A stretch of DNA of 64,000 bases from an uncultured Selenomonadales bacterium (GCA_900314855.1 OMWZ01000002.1:60591-124590), one strand, 5' to 3'; shown: positions 7,520 to 16,841, counted from the first letter of the stretch. Made by a program: numbers and translations. Notes: a model not told the origin generated them from the sequence alone.

Positions 7520-10204
7520 TCAGTACTTTTTATATAAGATACGGCACGAATTCAAGACGCAGAGAATGGAAACGCCCGTATCGGCGAAAATGGCCGCCCA
7601 CATGTTGGCGTACCCGAAGAGGCCTGCCGCCAGGATAAGGACTTTCACGGCGATGGCAAACACGATATTCTGCCAGGCAATCCGGTTGACTGCGTCGGCG
7701 ATGCGCAGGGCCCGGGGAACGGAATTCATTTCGGAGTTCATGAACACGACATCGGCCGCTTCCAGGGCGGCGTCCGCCCCACTGCCCATGGCGGCGCCCA
7801 CGTCGGCGCCGGCCAGAACCGGCGCGTCGTTGATGCCGTCGCCGACAAAGCAGACACTGCCATATTTGTTGCGCAGGAGTTTCATTTCCTTGACTTTGTC
7901 CTGCGGCAGCAGTTCGGACCGGAATTCCTGCACGCCGGCCTCGGCGGCCACAGCAGCGGCTTCGCGCTTATCGTCGCCGGTCAGCATGACCGTCACGAGA
8001 CCGCGGCGGCGCAGCGCTGCCATGGCTTCTTTCGTATCGCCCTTCAAACTATCGCGGACGACGAGGGAGCCCAGGAAGGAGCCGTCCTTCGCCACCAGGA
8101 CTTCGCTGCCGGCGTCGGTTTTCATGTAGCCGTCATAAGAGACGCCGTACCGGTCCAGGAGTTTCGTGTTGCCCACCAGGACCTGGCTGGAACCGTACGA
8201 AGCCACGAGACCGCAGCCGGCGATTTCTTCAAACCGGTCGGGACGAAGCAGGGGGATCCGGTCCTGCTGGGCCGCGCGGACTACACTGAGGGCAATGGGA
8301 TGGGTCGAAACCTGTTCGGCGCCGGCAGCCGCCGCCAACAGGGTCCGGGCGTCCGTGCCGGCAGCCGGCCGGGACTCCTGCAGTGCGAAGATTCCTTCGG
8401 TCAGGGTCCCCGTCTTGTCCAGAATGACAGCCTGGACGCGTTTCAACTGTTCCAGGACATTCCCGCCCTTAAACAGGATGCCCAGTCTGGATCCCGCTCC
8501 GATCCCGGCGAAGAAAGACAGGGGCACGCTCAGGACGAGGGCGCAGGGACAGCTGATGACGAGGAACGTCAGGGCCGTGTAAATCCAGTCGCGCCAATGG
8601 CCCGTGATCAGGGACGGAACGAGGGCCACGAAAATCGCCGCCGCCACCACGACGGGCGTATAGACCTTGGCGAAGCGGGTAATGAAGCGGTCGACGCGCG
8701 GTTTCGAAGCCGCCGCGTTTTCCACGGAATCGAGGATTTTCGTGACCATGGATTCCTTCAGTTCTTTTTCCACGCGGATTTTGAGCATGCCGCTCGTATT
8801 GACGCAGCCCGACAGGATTTCGTCTCCCGCGCGCTTGCGGACCGGCACGGGTTCGCCTGTGACAGGAGACGTATCGAGCATGCTTTCCCCTTCCAGGACG
8901 ACGCCGTCCAAGGGGATGCGGTCGCCGGCACGGACGAGGAGGACGTCGCCGGGTTTGACGGACGCCGCCGGCACCGTCGCGACTTCGTCGCCCTGGATCA
9001 GCTGCACTGTTTCAGGCCGCATGTCGACGGCCGCCATGATCTGGTTCCGGCTCCGTTCGGCCGCCCGCTCCTGGAAGAACTCGCCGACGCGGTAGAAGAG
9101 CATAACGCCGATGCTTTCTTCGTTGGCGCCGATGGCGAAGGCTCCCAGGGTCGCCACGGCCATGAGGAAGTTTTCGTCGAAGACAGCGCCCTGAAAGATG
9201 TTGCGGACCGCCGCCTTCAACACGGAAAAGCCCAGGACCAGGTAAGCCGTAACCTGTACCGCCAGTTTCCATTCGTCCGGGATCAGCGACGTAAATTCCG
9301 TCAGGACGAACAGGACCGCGCCGACCCAGAGGACCGCCAGTTCCCGTTTCGCTTCGGCGCCGCCCAAGAGGGACGCCGCTGCCAGCCGCTCCTGTCTCTG
9401 GCCTGCCGTCAGGACACCGTCCTTGTGTTCCCGAATCGTCGTTCCTTCTTCCACGGCGTCGGCCGCTTCCTGGAGGCGGGCCGTCATATCGGTCCAGTTC
9501 GAAGCCTGGACTTCGAGGCGTCCCGTCGCAAACGTCAAGACCGCTTTCTGCACTTCCGGCAGGGAATTGATCGATGCTTCCACTTTCTGGGCGCAAAACG
9601 CGCAATCCAGCCCGGCAATGTCATACGTGCGGACCGTCGCCGACGAAGCGGGTTCTCCCGTCAAGGGCCTGACCGTCACGGCCGAGTCGATGGACCGGCA
9701 AAGCTCGTTCAGGACAGGCAGTAATTCGTCGGGATTTTTCGCCGTCAGGCTAAGCACCCGCGCGGGGTACGTAACCGAAGCGTAGGAGACCCCGGGCAGC
9801 TGCTTGAGTTTTCCTTCCATCTGGGCCGCGCAAAGACTGCAGTCCAAGTTCTCCACCACAAACAATTTCCGTCTATCCGGCGCGTCGGACCGCCGGCCCA
9901 GACAATGGGCCAGATCCTGGCCGCACCAGTCGCAAAGGACTTCCCGGTCTTCGCAGGCGTCGCAGGTACAATCCTGCGGATGTCCTGCCTGGAGATGACG
10001 GTGTACTAACGTATGGGTGTACGCCGCATTGTGCGCGTGTTCCGGAATCCCGCCGTGATTCTGGTGGTGCCCGACCACGCCGTCGTGATCGTGGTCATGG
10101 CCGTAGCCGTGATCGTGGTCATGTTCATGTTCGTGGCCGCACCCGCAGCCATGTTCTTCCTGGGGATGCTGTTCGTGCATGAATGCCTTCTCTTCGTGTG
10201 CCAT
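7520..10204 (-). CDS. Heavy-metal P1B-type ATPase (Zn/Cd/Pb exporter) with Cys/His-rich N-terminus
   Basis: An 894-residue metal-pumping ATPase. It starts with a histidine-rich tail (HEHEHDHDHGYGHDHDHD, residues about 25-42), then a cysteine cluster CTCDACEDREVLCDWC (about 80-95). Two heavy-metal-associated-like domains follow, with LDCSLCAAQ and LDCAFCAQK in place of the usual GMxCxxC. The catalytic part has the TGEPVPV loop, the SCPCALVLS transmembrane metal site (Cys near 551), the phosphorylated Asp of DKTGTLTE (near 596), HPIALS and GDGINDAPVL. CPC plus the His-rich tail fits the ZntA/CadA class (divalent soft metals) better than CopA. RBS AAAGGAGC precedes the ATG. It has its own promoter and a likely metal-responsive operator. 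Confidence 0.93.
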   Translation of the reverse strand: MAHEEKAFMHEQHPQEEHGCGCGHEHEHDHDHGYGHDHDHDGVVGHHQNHGGIPEHAHNAAYTHTLVHRHLQAGHPQDCTCDACEDREVLCDWCGQDLAHCLGRRSDAPDRRKLFVVENLDCSLCAAQMEGKLKQLPGVSYASVTYPARVLSLTAKNPDELLPVLNELCRSIDSAVTVRPLTGEPASSATVRTYDIAGLDCAFCAQKVEASINSLPEVQKAVLTFATGRLEVQASNWTDMTARLQEAADAVEEGTTIREHKDGVLTAGQRQERLAAASLLGGAEAKRELAVLWVGAVLFVLTEFTSLIPDEWKLAVQVTAYLVLGFSVLKAAVRNIFQGAVFDENFLMAVATLGAFAIGANEESIGVMLFYRVGEFFQERAAERSRNQIMAAVDMRPETVQLIQGDEVATVPAASVKPGDVLLVRAGDRIPLDGVVLEGESMLDTSPVTGEPVPVRKRAGDEILSGCVNTSGMLKIRVEKELKESMVTKILDSVENAAASKPRVDRFITRFAKVYTPVVVAAAIFVALVPSLITGHWRDWIYTALTFLVISCPCALVLSVPLSFFAGIGAGSRLGILFKGGNVLEQLKRVQAVILDKTGTLTEGIFALQESRPAAGTDARTLLAAAAGAEQVSTHPIALSVVRAAQQDRIPLLRPDRFEEIAGCGLVASYGSSQVLVGNTKLLDRYGVSYDGYMKTDAGSEVLVAKDGSFLGSLVVRDSLKGDTKEAMAALRRRGLVTVMLTGDDKREAAAVAAEAGVQEFRSELLPQDKVKEMKLLRNKYGSVCFVGDGINDAPVLAGADVGAAMGSGADAALEAADVVFMNSEMNSVPRALRIADAVNRIAWQNIVFAIAVKVLILAAGLFGYANMWAAIFADTGVSILCVLNSCRILYKKY

Positions 10205-10251
10205 GGTGCCGCTCCTTTTATGAAAACTGGGGGAACTGTCTTTTAATTAAT

Positions 10252-10271
10252 ATATGAGCATTTGTTCATGT
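10252..10271. promoter_or_regulatory. ArsR/SmtB-like operator in front of the metal ATPase
   Basis: ATGAGCA (10254-10260) and TGTTCAT (10263-10269) form an imperfect inverted repeat that resembles the core of SmtB/CzrA/CadC operators (TGAACA-n-TGTTCA type). It sits a few bases downstream of the -10, where a bound repressor would block initiation. No ArsR-family gene is in the window. Confidence 0.6.
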
Positions 10272-10274
10272 GTT

Positions 10275-10303
10275 ATAGTAATACATCTTTCCCACTTTGT
10301 CAA
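10275..10303 (-). promoter_or_regulatory. Promoter of the metal ATPase
   Basis: On the minus strand a perfect TTGACA (10298-10303) is followed after 17 bp by TACTAT (10275-10280). This is one of the strongest consensus promoters in the window, consistent with a repressible metal-response gene. Confidence 0.75.
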
Positions 10304-10336
10304 GTCGTTTGGCGTCCCCCGGAACGGCGTCCTTCC

Positions 10337-11578
10337 CTATGGCAGGGAAGGGGCCTGTTTGACGATTTCCACGATGGTTTCGCACGCTTTGACCAGGGAC
10401 GGGACGGGCAGATACTCGTAGATGCCGTGGAAGTTGGCGCCGCCCGTAAAGAGATTGGGACACGGAAGTCCCCGGAAGGAGAGCTGGGCCCCATCGGTAC
10501 CTCCGCGGATGGGTTCGACGCGGGGCGTCACGCCGACGGCGTTCATAGCGGATTGGGCCAGTTTTACCACGTCCTGGTGGCCGTCCTCGATCTTTTCCAA
10601 CATATTGTAGTACACGTCGCGCAACGCGAGTTCCACCGTTCCGGCGCCGTATTTCCGGTTGAAAAAGTCCGCCATATGTTGCAGCAATGCCTTTCGTTCC
10701 CCGAAACGGCAGCGGTCGTGGTCCCGCACGAGCATGTGCAGGGTACACCTCTCTACGTTGCCGTTCATCTTGTAGACATGGAAAAAGCCTTCGCGACCTT
10801 CCGTGTACTCCGGTTTCTCCCCTGCCGGCAGCAGCTGCTGCCATTCGGCGGCCAGGGACAAGGCGTTTTTCATTTTCCCCTTGGCCGAGCCCGTATGGAC
10901 ATTGCGGCCGTGAAACACGACGACAGGATTGGCGGCGTTGAAGTTTTCGTATTCCAGGCCGCCCAATTCGCCACCGTCCACGGTGTAGGCAAAGCGGGCG
11001 CCGAACTTCTCCACGTCGAACAGGGCCGCGCCGCGGCCGACCTCTTCGTCCGGCGTGAAAGCGACGCGCACCTTGCCGTGGGGAATTTCCTCATGGCGAA
11101 GCAAGTATTCCATGGCACTGACGATGGCCGTGACGCCGGCCTTGTCGTCGGCACCGAGGAGAGTCCTTCCCCGGGTAAATAGGATGTCCTGGCCGACGTA
11201 CTGCAAGACTTCCGGGAACATGGCCGTGGAAAAGACAATCTTCCGGTCCTCGTTCAACAGGATATCTTTCCCGTCGTAGTCGCGGACGAGCAAGGGACGT
11301 ACGTCTTTGCCCGACGCTTCGGGGCTCGTGTCGACGTGGGAGATAAATCCGACGACAGGCCCTGTCGCCCCGTTGGCCGGCAAGGTAGCCATGACATAGC
11401 CGTTGTCATCCAGTGTCACCTCTTGCATCCCGATTTGCCGCAGCTCGTCCGCCAGGGCCCGGGCGAAAACGAGCTGCCCCGGCGTGCTGGGGCAAACCGT
11501 GTCGTTTTCCTCGTCGGACTGTGTGTCGAAGGAAACGTACCGCAAAAACCGTTTTACCAATATATCCGTTTCCACCAT
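10337..11578 (-). CDS. pepT: Peptidase T (tripeptide aminopeptidase)
   Basis: A 413-residue M20B zinc aminopeptidase, full length for PepT. Motifs: FISHVDTSPEASG (His-x-Asp), GRTLLGADDKAGV (bridging Asp), FTPDEEVGRG (catalytic Glu-Glu), YTVDGGELGGLEYENFNAA and IRGGTDGAQLSFRGLPCPN, all diagnostic of PepT. It removes the N-terminal residue from tripeptides in the cytosol. The start is ATG at 11578; AAGGCGG lies about 13 nt upstream, a loose RBS. It ends within 40 bp of the metal ATPase promoter. No functional link to its neighbours is evident. Confidence 0.95.
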   Translation of the reverse strand: MVETDILVKRFLRYVSFDTQSDEENDTVCPSTPGQLVFARALADELRQIGMQEVTLDDNGYVMATLPANGATGPVVGFISHVDTSPEASGKDVRPLLVRDYDGKDILLNEDRKIVFSTAMFPEVLQYVGQDILFTRGRTLLGADDKAGVTAIVSAMEYLLRHEEIPHGKVRVAFTPDEEVGRGAALFDVEKFGARFAYTVDGGELGGLEYENFNAANPVVVFHGRNVHTGSAKGKMKNALSLAAEWQQLLPAGEKPEYTEGREGFFHVYKMNGNVERCTLHMLVRDHDRCRFGERKALLQHMADFFNRKYGAGTVELALRDVYYNMLEKIEDGHQDVVKLAQSAMNAVGVTPRVEPIRGGTDGAQLSFRGLPCPNLFTGGANFHGIYEYLPVPSLVKACETIVEIVKQAPSLP

Positions 11579-11608
11579 ATCGTGTCTTACCGCCTTTCCG
11601 TATCGTCG

Positions 11609-11950
11609 TTACCGTGCCTTCTGACGCCGCGCTTCCCGCTGGTAGCCACGACCCCACGTGTCCAGGGAAGCCAGGACGGGGCGCAGGCTTTCGCCCAACC
11701 CCGTCAGGCTGTATTCCACGCGGGGCGGAACTTCGGCGTAAACCTTCCGGGCCACGAGGCCCTGAGCTTCCATATCCCGCAGATTGGACGTCAGGACCTT
11801 CTGGGAAATTTTGCCGATGGACTGACGCAGCTCGCCGAAGCGTTTCGTGCCCGGCAGCAGGTCCCGCAAAATGAGAACTTTCCATTTGTTGCCGATGAGC
11901 AACAGCGTCGTTTCGACGGGACAGGCCGGGATATTTTCCATGATAAACAT
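11609..11950 (-). CDS. HxlR family transcriptional regulator
   Basis: A 113-residue winged-helix protein. The HxlR core is clear: CPVETTLLLIGNKWKVLILRD (split here by motif: CPVE, GNKWK), FGELRQSIGKISQKVLT and the wing YAEVPPRVEYSLTGLG. Cys10, just before PVE, corresponds to the redox-sensing Cys of YodB/HypR-type members, so control by electrophiles or disulfide stress is plausible. The start is the ATG at 11950, 5 nt after GGAGG; an upstream in-frame GTG at 11962 would place that RBS inside the gene. It is divergent from the NAD(P)-binding protein at 12088, the usual arrangement for an HxlR target. Confidence 0.92.
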   Translation of the reverse strand: MFIMENIPACPVETTLLLIGNKWKVLILRDLLPGTKRFGELRQSIGKISQKVLTSNLRDMEAQGLVARKVYAEVPPRVEYSLTGLGESLRPVLASLDTWGRGYQREARRQKAR

Positions 11951-11977
11951 CGTATCCTCCACAATAGTTACTTTTAG

Positions 11978-12006
11978 GTACTTATAGCACTTTAAAGTGC
12001 CTACTT
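11978..12006. promoter_or_regulatory. Palindromic operator candidate between the HxlR gene and its divergent neighbour
   Basis: A perfect 14-bp palindrome GCACTTTAAAGTGC lies at 11987-12000. It is flanked by related TACTT half-sites at 11979-11983 and 12002-12006. It overlaps the -35 region of the rightward gene, whose -10 is TATAAT at 12031-12036. This fits autoregulation plus control of the divergent gene by the HxlR protein. Confidence 0.55.
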
Positions 12007-12087
12007 TACTAATTTTACCTACATCCGTATTATAATCCCAGAAGGCAAAAATTACAAACCCATTAGTTCTATTTGAAGGAGGAATCC

Positions 12088-12720
12088 ATGATGAAAATTG
12101 CAGTTGTCGGTGCCAACGGGAAAGCCGGTCAGTGGATTGTCAAAGAAGCCTTGCGGCAAGGCCTGGATGTGACGGCCGTCGTCCGCCACGCCAACAAGTC
12201 CGACGCCAAGTCGGTGCTGAAAAAGGACCTGTTCGCCCTCACGAAGGATAATCTGGCCGGGTTCGACGCCGTCGTCGACGCCTTCGGCGCGTGGACGCCG
12301 GAAACGCTGCCTCAGCATTCCACGTCGCTGAAACACCTAGCGGACATCCTGGGCGGTACGGATACGCGTCTCGTCGTCGTCGGTGGGGCCGGCAGTCTCT
12401 ACACGAACAGGGAACATACGAAGCAGCTGATCGACGCGCCAGATTTTCCCGATGCGTTCAAACCGCTTGCTTCGGCTATGGGCAAGGCTTTGCATGAACT
12501 GCGCAAACGGAAGGACGTGCGCTGGACCTACATCAGCCCCGCCGCTGATTTCCGGGCCGATGGCGCCCGCACGGGAGCCTACCTGCTCGGCGGCGAAGAG
12601 CTGACCCTCAACGACCGCGGCGAAAGCGTCGTCTCCTACGCAGACTACGCACTGGCCTTGGTCGACGAACTCGTGAAGGGCAACCACATCGGCGAGCGGA
12701 TTTCCGTCGTCGCAAAATAA
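12088..12720 (+). CDS. NAD(P)-binding oxidoreductase, NmrA/SDR-a type
   Basis: A 210-residue atypical short-chain dehydrogenase-like protein. The Rossmann nucleotide motif is VVGANGKAGQWIVKEAL at the N-terminus, and VVVGGAGSLY and WTYISPAADF follow as in YwnB/YtfG-like proteins. It probably acts as an NAD(P)H-dependent reductase or redox sensor; the substrate is unknown. AAGGAGG (12076-12082) is 5 nt before the ATG at 12088 and 8 nt before the ATG at 12091, so either start is possible. Its divergent HxlR neighbour suggests induction by reactive electrophiles or quinones. Confidence 0.85.
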   Translation: MMKIAVVGANGKAGQWIVKEALRQGLDVTAVVRHANKSDAKSVLKKDLFALTKDNLAGFDAVVDAFGAWTPETLPQHSTSLKHLADILGGTDTRLVVVGGAGSLYTNREHTKQLIDAPDFPDAFKPLASAMGKALHELRKRKDVRWTYISPAADFRADGARTGAYLLGGEELTLNDRGESVVSYADYALALVDELVKGNHIGERISVVAK

Positions 12721-12758
12721 TCCCCCGGAAAACAGGGCTGTCTTACGCAAACGGAACC

Positions 12759-12806
12759 GCCCCCTGTCCGCCGGACTTTCCAGGTCCGACGGACAGGGGG
12801 CGTATT
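12759..12806. terminator. Terminator between the NmrA-type gene and trpG
   Basis: The stem GCCCCCTGTCCG (12759-12770) pairs with CGGACAGGGGGC (12790-12801), with a loop in between, and is followed by TATTTTATT on the plus strand. It separates convergent transcription units and may stop the trp operon from the other side only weakly. Confidence 0.7.
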
Positions 12807-12828
12807 TTATTCCCAACAATGCGATGGC

Positions 12829-13398
12829 TCAGGCCAGGCCCAAAAAATTCCCGATGATTTTTGGGCCCTCCGGCGTCAGGATGGATTCAGGGTGGAACTG
12901 TACGCCGAAAATGGGATATTTCTTATGCTCTACCGCCATGATCTCCCCTTCGTCCGTCACCGCCGTGACGGCAAGGCAGTCCGGCATGGTTTCGGGGACG
13001 GCGGCCAGGGAATGATAGCGGGCAACGCGGATGGTTTCCGGCAGGCCGCGGAACAAGGGGCTGTGGGCGGCGAGACGGACCAGGGATTGCTTTCCGTGCA
13101 TGAGCCGTTTGGCGTGATCGATGGTGGCGCCGAAGACCTGGCAAATGCCCTGGTGTCCCAGGCAGACTCCCAGGATGGGAATCTCCGCCCCCAGGGCTTT
13201 GACGACATCCAGGCAGACCCCAGCGTCCTCCGGGTAACCCGGCCCCGGAGAAAGGATGATCTTGTCCGGGCACAGGGCGGCGATTTCCCGTACGGTAAGG
13301 GCATCGTTCCGGACAACCCGGATGTCGGGATCCAGGGAGCCGACGGCCTGGTACAGGTTATAGGAAAAGCTGTCGTAGTTGTCAATCAGGAGAATCAT
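12829..13398 (-). CDS. trpG: Anthranilate synthase component II (glutamine amidotransferase)
   Basis: A 189-residue class I glutamine amidotransferase. It begins MILLIDNYDSFSYNL and contains the oxyanion/nucleophile region PGPGYPEDAG and GVCLGHQG (catalytic Cys), with FGVQFHPESI supplying the His and Glu of the triad. It delivers ammonia to TrpE for anthranilate synthesis and may also serve PabB. The ATG at 13398 overlaps the trpE stop by 4 nt (ATGA). It is the last gene of the trp operon, an uncommon position. Confidence 0.95.
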   Translation of the reverse strand: MILLIDNYDSFSYNLYQAVGSLDPDIRVVRNDALTVREIAALCPDKIILSPGPGYPEDAGVCLDVVKALGAEIPILGVCLGHQGICQVFGATIDHAKRLMHGKQSLVRLAAHSPLFRGLPETIRVARYHSLAAVPETMPDCLAVTAVTDEGEIMAVEHKKYPIFGVQFHPESILTPEGPKIIGNFLGLA

Positions 13399-14870
13399 GG
13401 TTCCAGTCCCTCCTGGGCGGTTTCCAAGGCGACGAGGACAGCCTTTGCCTTGTTCAGGCATTCGCGGTATTCCCGGGCAGGGACACTGTCGGCGACAATG
13501 CCGGCGCCGCTGCGGACAAAGACCTTCCCGTTCTTCTTGAAGCAGAAGCGGATGGCAATGCACGCGTCCAGGCTGCCGGAAAAGTCCAGATAGCCTACGG
13601 CGCCGCCGTAAATGCCCCGCTTGTTGTTTTCCAGTTCGTTGATAATCTGGCAGGCGCGGATCTTGGGCGCTCCCGACAGGGTCCCCGCCGGCAGGATGGC
13701 GTCCATGGCGTCCACCGCGTCTTTATCGTCCCGCAGGATGCCGCGCACGGTCGACCCCAAATGCATAACGTGGGAGTATTTTTGCACGACACCGTATTTT
13801 TCGACGACGACGCTGCCGAAGCGGCTCACCTTGCCGATATCGTTGCGCCCCAGATCGACCAGCATATTGTGTTCCGCCCGCTCTTTTTCATCGGCCAGGA
13901 GCTCCCGTTCCAGGGCTTCGTCCTCGGCCGGCGTGTCCCCGCGACGGCGCGTCCCGGCCAGGGGAAACGTATGGAGCGTGCCCTTGTCCAGTTTGACCAG
14001 CGTTTCCGGCGACGCGCCGGCCATTTCCAGGTCATCGCTGGCAAAATAGAACAAATACGGCGACGGATTCAACGTGCGCAGGACGCGGTACGTGTCCAGG
14101 AGGCTTCCTTCGTAGCCCGCTTCCAGGCGGTTCGACAGGACGACCTGGAAAATATCGCCGTCACGGATATATGCTTTCGCCTTCTCCACCATGCGGCAAT
14201 AGGCGTCTTCGTCAAAGAGGGGCCGGAAGTCCGTCGTCCGGCGGCCCGGCTCGTCCGCGCGGGGCGTCCCGTGCTCCACCAGCTCCCGCATGGCCCGCAG
14301 CGTGTCAGCGGCCCGCGCGTAGTCATTCTCCGCGTCCTCGCAGCGCACGAGGGTGAGCAGCAGGATTTTCTGCCGCAGGTTGTCGAAAGCGATGACCTTG
14401 TCGAAGAGCATCAAATCCAGGTCCCGGAAGCATTCCGTATCGTCTGCGTCCAGGGACAGGGACGGCTCCGCGTACTTGATATAATCGTAGGACCAATACC
14501 CCACGAGACCTCCCGTGAAGGGCGGCAGGGAATCCAGGCGCGGGCTCCGGTATTCCGCGGCGATACGGCGGATCGTCTCGCCGGGATGACGGACCGTTTC
14601 CGTGGTCGTCCCTCCGTTCCGCACGGTCAGGACGCCGTTGCGGCAGGTCAGTTCCAACTTCGGGTCGTATCCCAAAAAGGTGTACCGGCCCCACTGCTTG
14701 CTGTCTTCCACAGACTCCAGGAGAAACGCGTGGCTGCTGGCGCCTTTCAGCCGGCGCAGCACTTCAATGGGCGTTATCCCGTCCGCGTAGAGCTCACAGC
14801 CCACCGGCACGGTCCGATACCCCTGGGCCGCGAAGGCCTTCACTTCGTCCAGCCCCGGCTTGATTCGCAT
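13395..14870 (-). CDS. trpE: Anthranilate synthase component I
   Basis: A 491-residue chorismate-binding enzyme that makes anthranilate with TrpG. The N-terminal part has LLESVEDSKQWGRYTFLG, the LLES motif of the tryptophan feedback site. The C-terminal catalytic motifs are RNRLEAG-like SNRLEAGYEG, LAGTRRRGDTP, ERAEHNMLVDLGRNDIG, GTLSGAPKIRA and IRFCFKKNGKVFVRSGAGIVADS. It is TrpE rather than PabB by the LLES element and operon context. ATG 14870 follows GAGGGA; the open frame extends further upstream without a signal. It follows trpA after 11 nt. Confidence 0.96.
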   Translation of the reverse strand: MRIKPGLDEVKAFAAQGYRTVPVGCELYADGITPIEVLRRLKGASSHAFLLESVEDSKQWGRYTFLGYDPKLELTCRNGVLTVRNGGTTTETVRHPGETIRRIAAEYRSPRLDSLPPFTGGLVGYWSYDYIKYAEPSLSLDADDTECFRDLDLMLFDKVIAFDNLRQKILLLTLVRCEDAENDYARAADTLRAMRELVEHGTPRADEPGRRTTDFRPLFDEDAYCRMVEKAKAYIRDGDIFQVVLSNRLEAGYEGSLLDTYRVLRTLNPSPYLFYFASDDLEMAGASPETLVKLDKGTLHTFPLAGTRRRGDTPAEDEALERELLADEKERAEHNMLVDLGRNDIGKVSRFGSVVVEKYGVVQKYSHVMHLGSTVRGILRDDKDAVDAMDAILPAGTLSGAPKIRACQIINELENNKRGIYGGAVGYLDFSGSLDACIAIRFCFKKNGKVFVRSGAGIVADSVPAREYRECLNKAKAVLVALETAQEGLEP

Positions 14871-14881
14871 GATGTCCCTCC

Positions 14882-15664
14882 TTACCCGGCACAATGGTTC
14901 ACGGCGTCCACCATGGACCGCACGTAGGCGGCCACCGGTTCCACGCAGTCCCGGCCATACTGGCCGCACAGTTTCACGATGGCGCTGCCCACGATGGCCC
15001 CGTCACTCACGCGGGCCATGGCAGCGGCCTGTTCCGGCGTAGCGATCCCGAAGCCGACGGCAGCCGGCGTATCCGTGACGGAACGGATTTTCTGGTAGAT
15101 CGAGGCGATGTCCGTCGTGATTTCCGACCGGACACCCGTAACGCCCAGGCTGGACACGATATAAATATAGCCTTTGGCCTCCCGCGCCAGCATCTGGATG
15201 CGGTCTTCCGACGTTGGGGCGATCATGACGATGCGATCCACGCCGTACTTGGCGCAGGCCCCGTCCAGCTCCGCCCGCTCCTCGTAGGGGACATCGGGCA
15301 CAATGGTGCCGTCCACGCCGACTTCGGCGCAGCGGCGGTAAAACCGGTCCGTACCGTAGTGGAAAATAGGATTGGCATACGTCAGGAAGACCAGGGGAAT
15401 ATCCGTTTCCTTCCGGACTTCGGCAATCATGGCGAAAACCTTGTCCGTCGTACACCCGCCGGCCAAGGCCCGCAGGTCCGCGGCCTGAATCACCGGGCCT
15501 TCGGCCATGGGATCGCTGAATGGGATGCCCAGTTCCACCAGGGAAGCGCCGGCTTCGGCCATGGCAAGGATCAGCTTTTTCGTTGTTTCCAGATCCGGAT
15601 CGCCCGCCGTGATGAAGGGAGCGAATACTTTTTTCCCTTGCAATGCTGCCGCCAACTTATTCAT
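14882..15664 (-). CDS. trpA: Tryptophan synthase alpha chain
   Basis: A 260-residue TIM barrel that cleaves indole-3-glycerol phosphate to indole. Catalytic Glu lies in [19 protein letters not shown] and catalytic Asp in [14 protein letters not shown]. The phosphate-binding end reads [14 protein letters not shown] and [11 protein letters not shown]. The start at 15664 overlaps trpB by 8 nt, which is typical for the tightly coupled alpha/beta subunits of the synthase complex. Confidence 0.97.
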   Translation of the reverse strand: MNKLAAALQGKKVFAPFITAGDPDLETTKKLILAMAEAGASLVELGIPFSDPMAEGPVIQAADLRALAGGCTTDKVFAMIAEVRKETDIPLVFLTYANPIFHYGTDRFYRRCAEVGVDGTIVPDVPYEERAELDGACAKYGVDRIVMIAPTSEDRIQMLAREAKGYIYIVSSLGVTGVRSEITTDIASIYQKIRSVTDTPAAVGFGIATPEQAAAMARVSDGAIVGSAIVKLCGQYGRDCVEPVAAYVRSMVDAVNHCAG

Positions 15665-16841
15665 GTAAATCCCTCCCTAAATATCTGGCAATGGCTGCGA
15701 CGTCTTTGTCCCCGCGGCCTGATAAGTTCACCACCAGGATCTTGTCCTTCGGCAGGGTCGGCGCCAGCTTCATGGCGTAGGCTACGGCATGGGCGCTTTC
15801 GATGGCCGGGATGATGCCCTCCGTCCGGGACAGGTACAGGAAGGCGTCCACGGCCTCCTGGTCCGTCGCCGCCACATAGTCCGCCCGGCCGATATCATGC
15901 AGGTACGCGTGTTCCGGTCCGATGCCGGGATAATCCAGGCCGGCAGACAGGGAATAGACCGGCGCGATCTGGCCGTATTGATCCTGCAGGAAAAGGGACT
16001 TCATGCCGTGGAAAATGCCCTCGCTGCCGCAGGCGATGGTCGCCGCCGTTTCCGGCGTGTCGATACCGCGCCCGGCCGCTTCCACGCCGATGAGACGTAC
16101 CGTTTTGTCAGGAATGAAATCATAAAAGAGGCCCATGGCGTTCGAACCGCCGCCGACACAGGCCAGGAGCGCATCCGGCAGGCGTCCTTCCCGCTCCAGC
16201 AGCTGGGCTTTGACTTCCCGGCCGATCACCTTCTGGAACTCGCGGACCATTTCCGGATAGGGATGGGGTCCCATGACGGAGCCGATGACGTAATACGTGT
16301 CCTCCACACGGGCCGTCCAGACCCGCAGGGCCTCGTTGACGGCGTCCTTCAGGGTCGCCGTTCCCGTCGTGACCGGCACGACCTTGGCGCCAAGCAGTTC
16401 CATGCGGAACACGTTCAGGGCCTGCCGTTTCGTATCTTCGGCCCCCATGTAGACCGTGCACTCCATGCCCAACAGGGCCGCTACCGTAGCTGTCGCCACC
16501 CCGTGCTGGCCGGCGCCCGTTTCGGCGATGACGTGTTTTTTCCCCATCCGCTGCGCCAGAAGGCACTGTCCCAGGACATTATTGATCTTGTGGGCTCCCG
16601 TGTGGTTCAAATCCTCCCGCTTCAAATAAATCTTGGCGCCGCCCAGGTCTTTTGTCATCTTTTCCGCGTAATACAGCATGGACGGCCGGTTCGCGTAGTC
16701 ATGGTAGAGCCACTGCAGCTCCGCCAGAAACTCCGGATCGTCCTTGTAGCGTTCGTAGGCCGCTTCCAATTCCTGCACGGCGTTCATCAGGGTTTCCGGG
16801 ATGTATTGTCCCCCATGGATTCCAAATCTTCCTTTGCTCAT
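15657..16841 (-). CDS. trpB: Tryptophan synthase beta chain
   Basis: A 394-residue PLP enzyme that condenses indole with serine. The PLP lysine lies in [10 protein letters not shown], the substrate loop in [13 protein letters not shown], and the phosphate cradle in [12 protein letters not shown]. The C-terminal NLSGRGDKD is invariant in TrpB1. Length is normal. The start overlaps the trpF stop by 4 nt (ATGA) and the stop overlaps trpA. Confidence 0.98.
   Translation of the reverse strand: MSKGRFGIHGGQYIPETLMNAVQELEAAYERYKDDPEFLAELQWLYHDYANRPSMLYYAEKMTKDLGGAKIYLKREDLNHTGAHKINNVLGQCLLAQRMGKKHVIAETGAGQHGVATATVAALLGMECTVYMGAEDTKRQALNVFRMELLGAKVVPVTTGTATLKDAVNEALRVWTARVEDTYYVIGSVMGPHPYPEMVREFQKVIGREVKAQLLEREGRLPDALLACVGGGSNAMGLFYDFIPDKTVRLIGVEAAGRGIDTPETAATIACGSEGIFHGMKSLFLQDQYGQIAPVYSLSAGLDYPGIGPEHAYLHDIGRADYVAATDQEAVDAFLYLSRTEGIIPAIESAHAVAYAMKLAPTLPKDKILVVNLSGRGDKDVAAIARYLGRDLHE

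Noticed and set aside
11951..11962. GTG start 4 codons upstream for the HxlR gene
   Set aside because: Its start would overlap the GGAGG that serves the ATG at 11950, and there is no RBS ahead of it.
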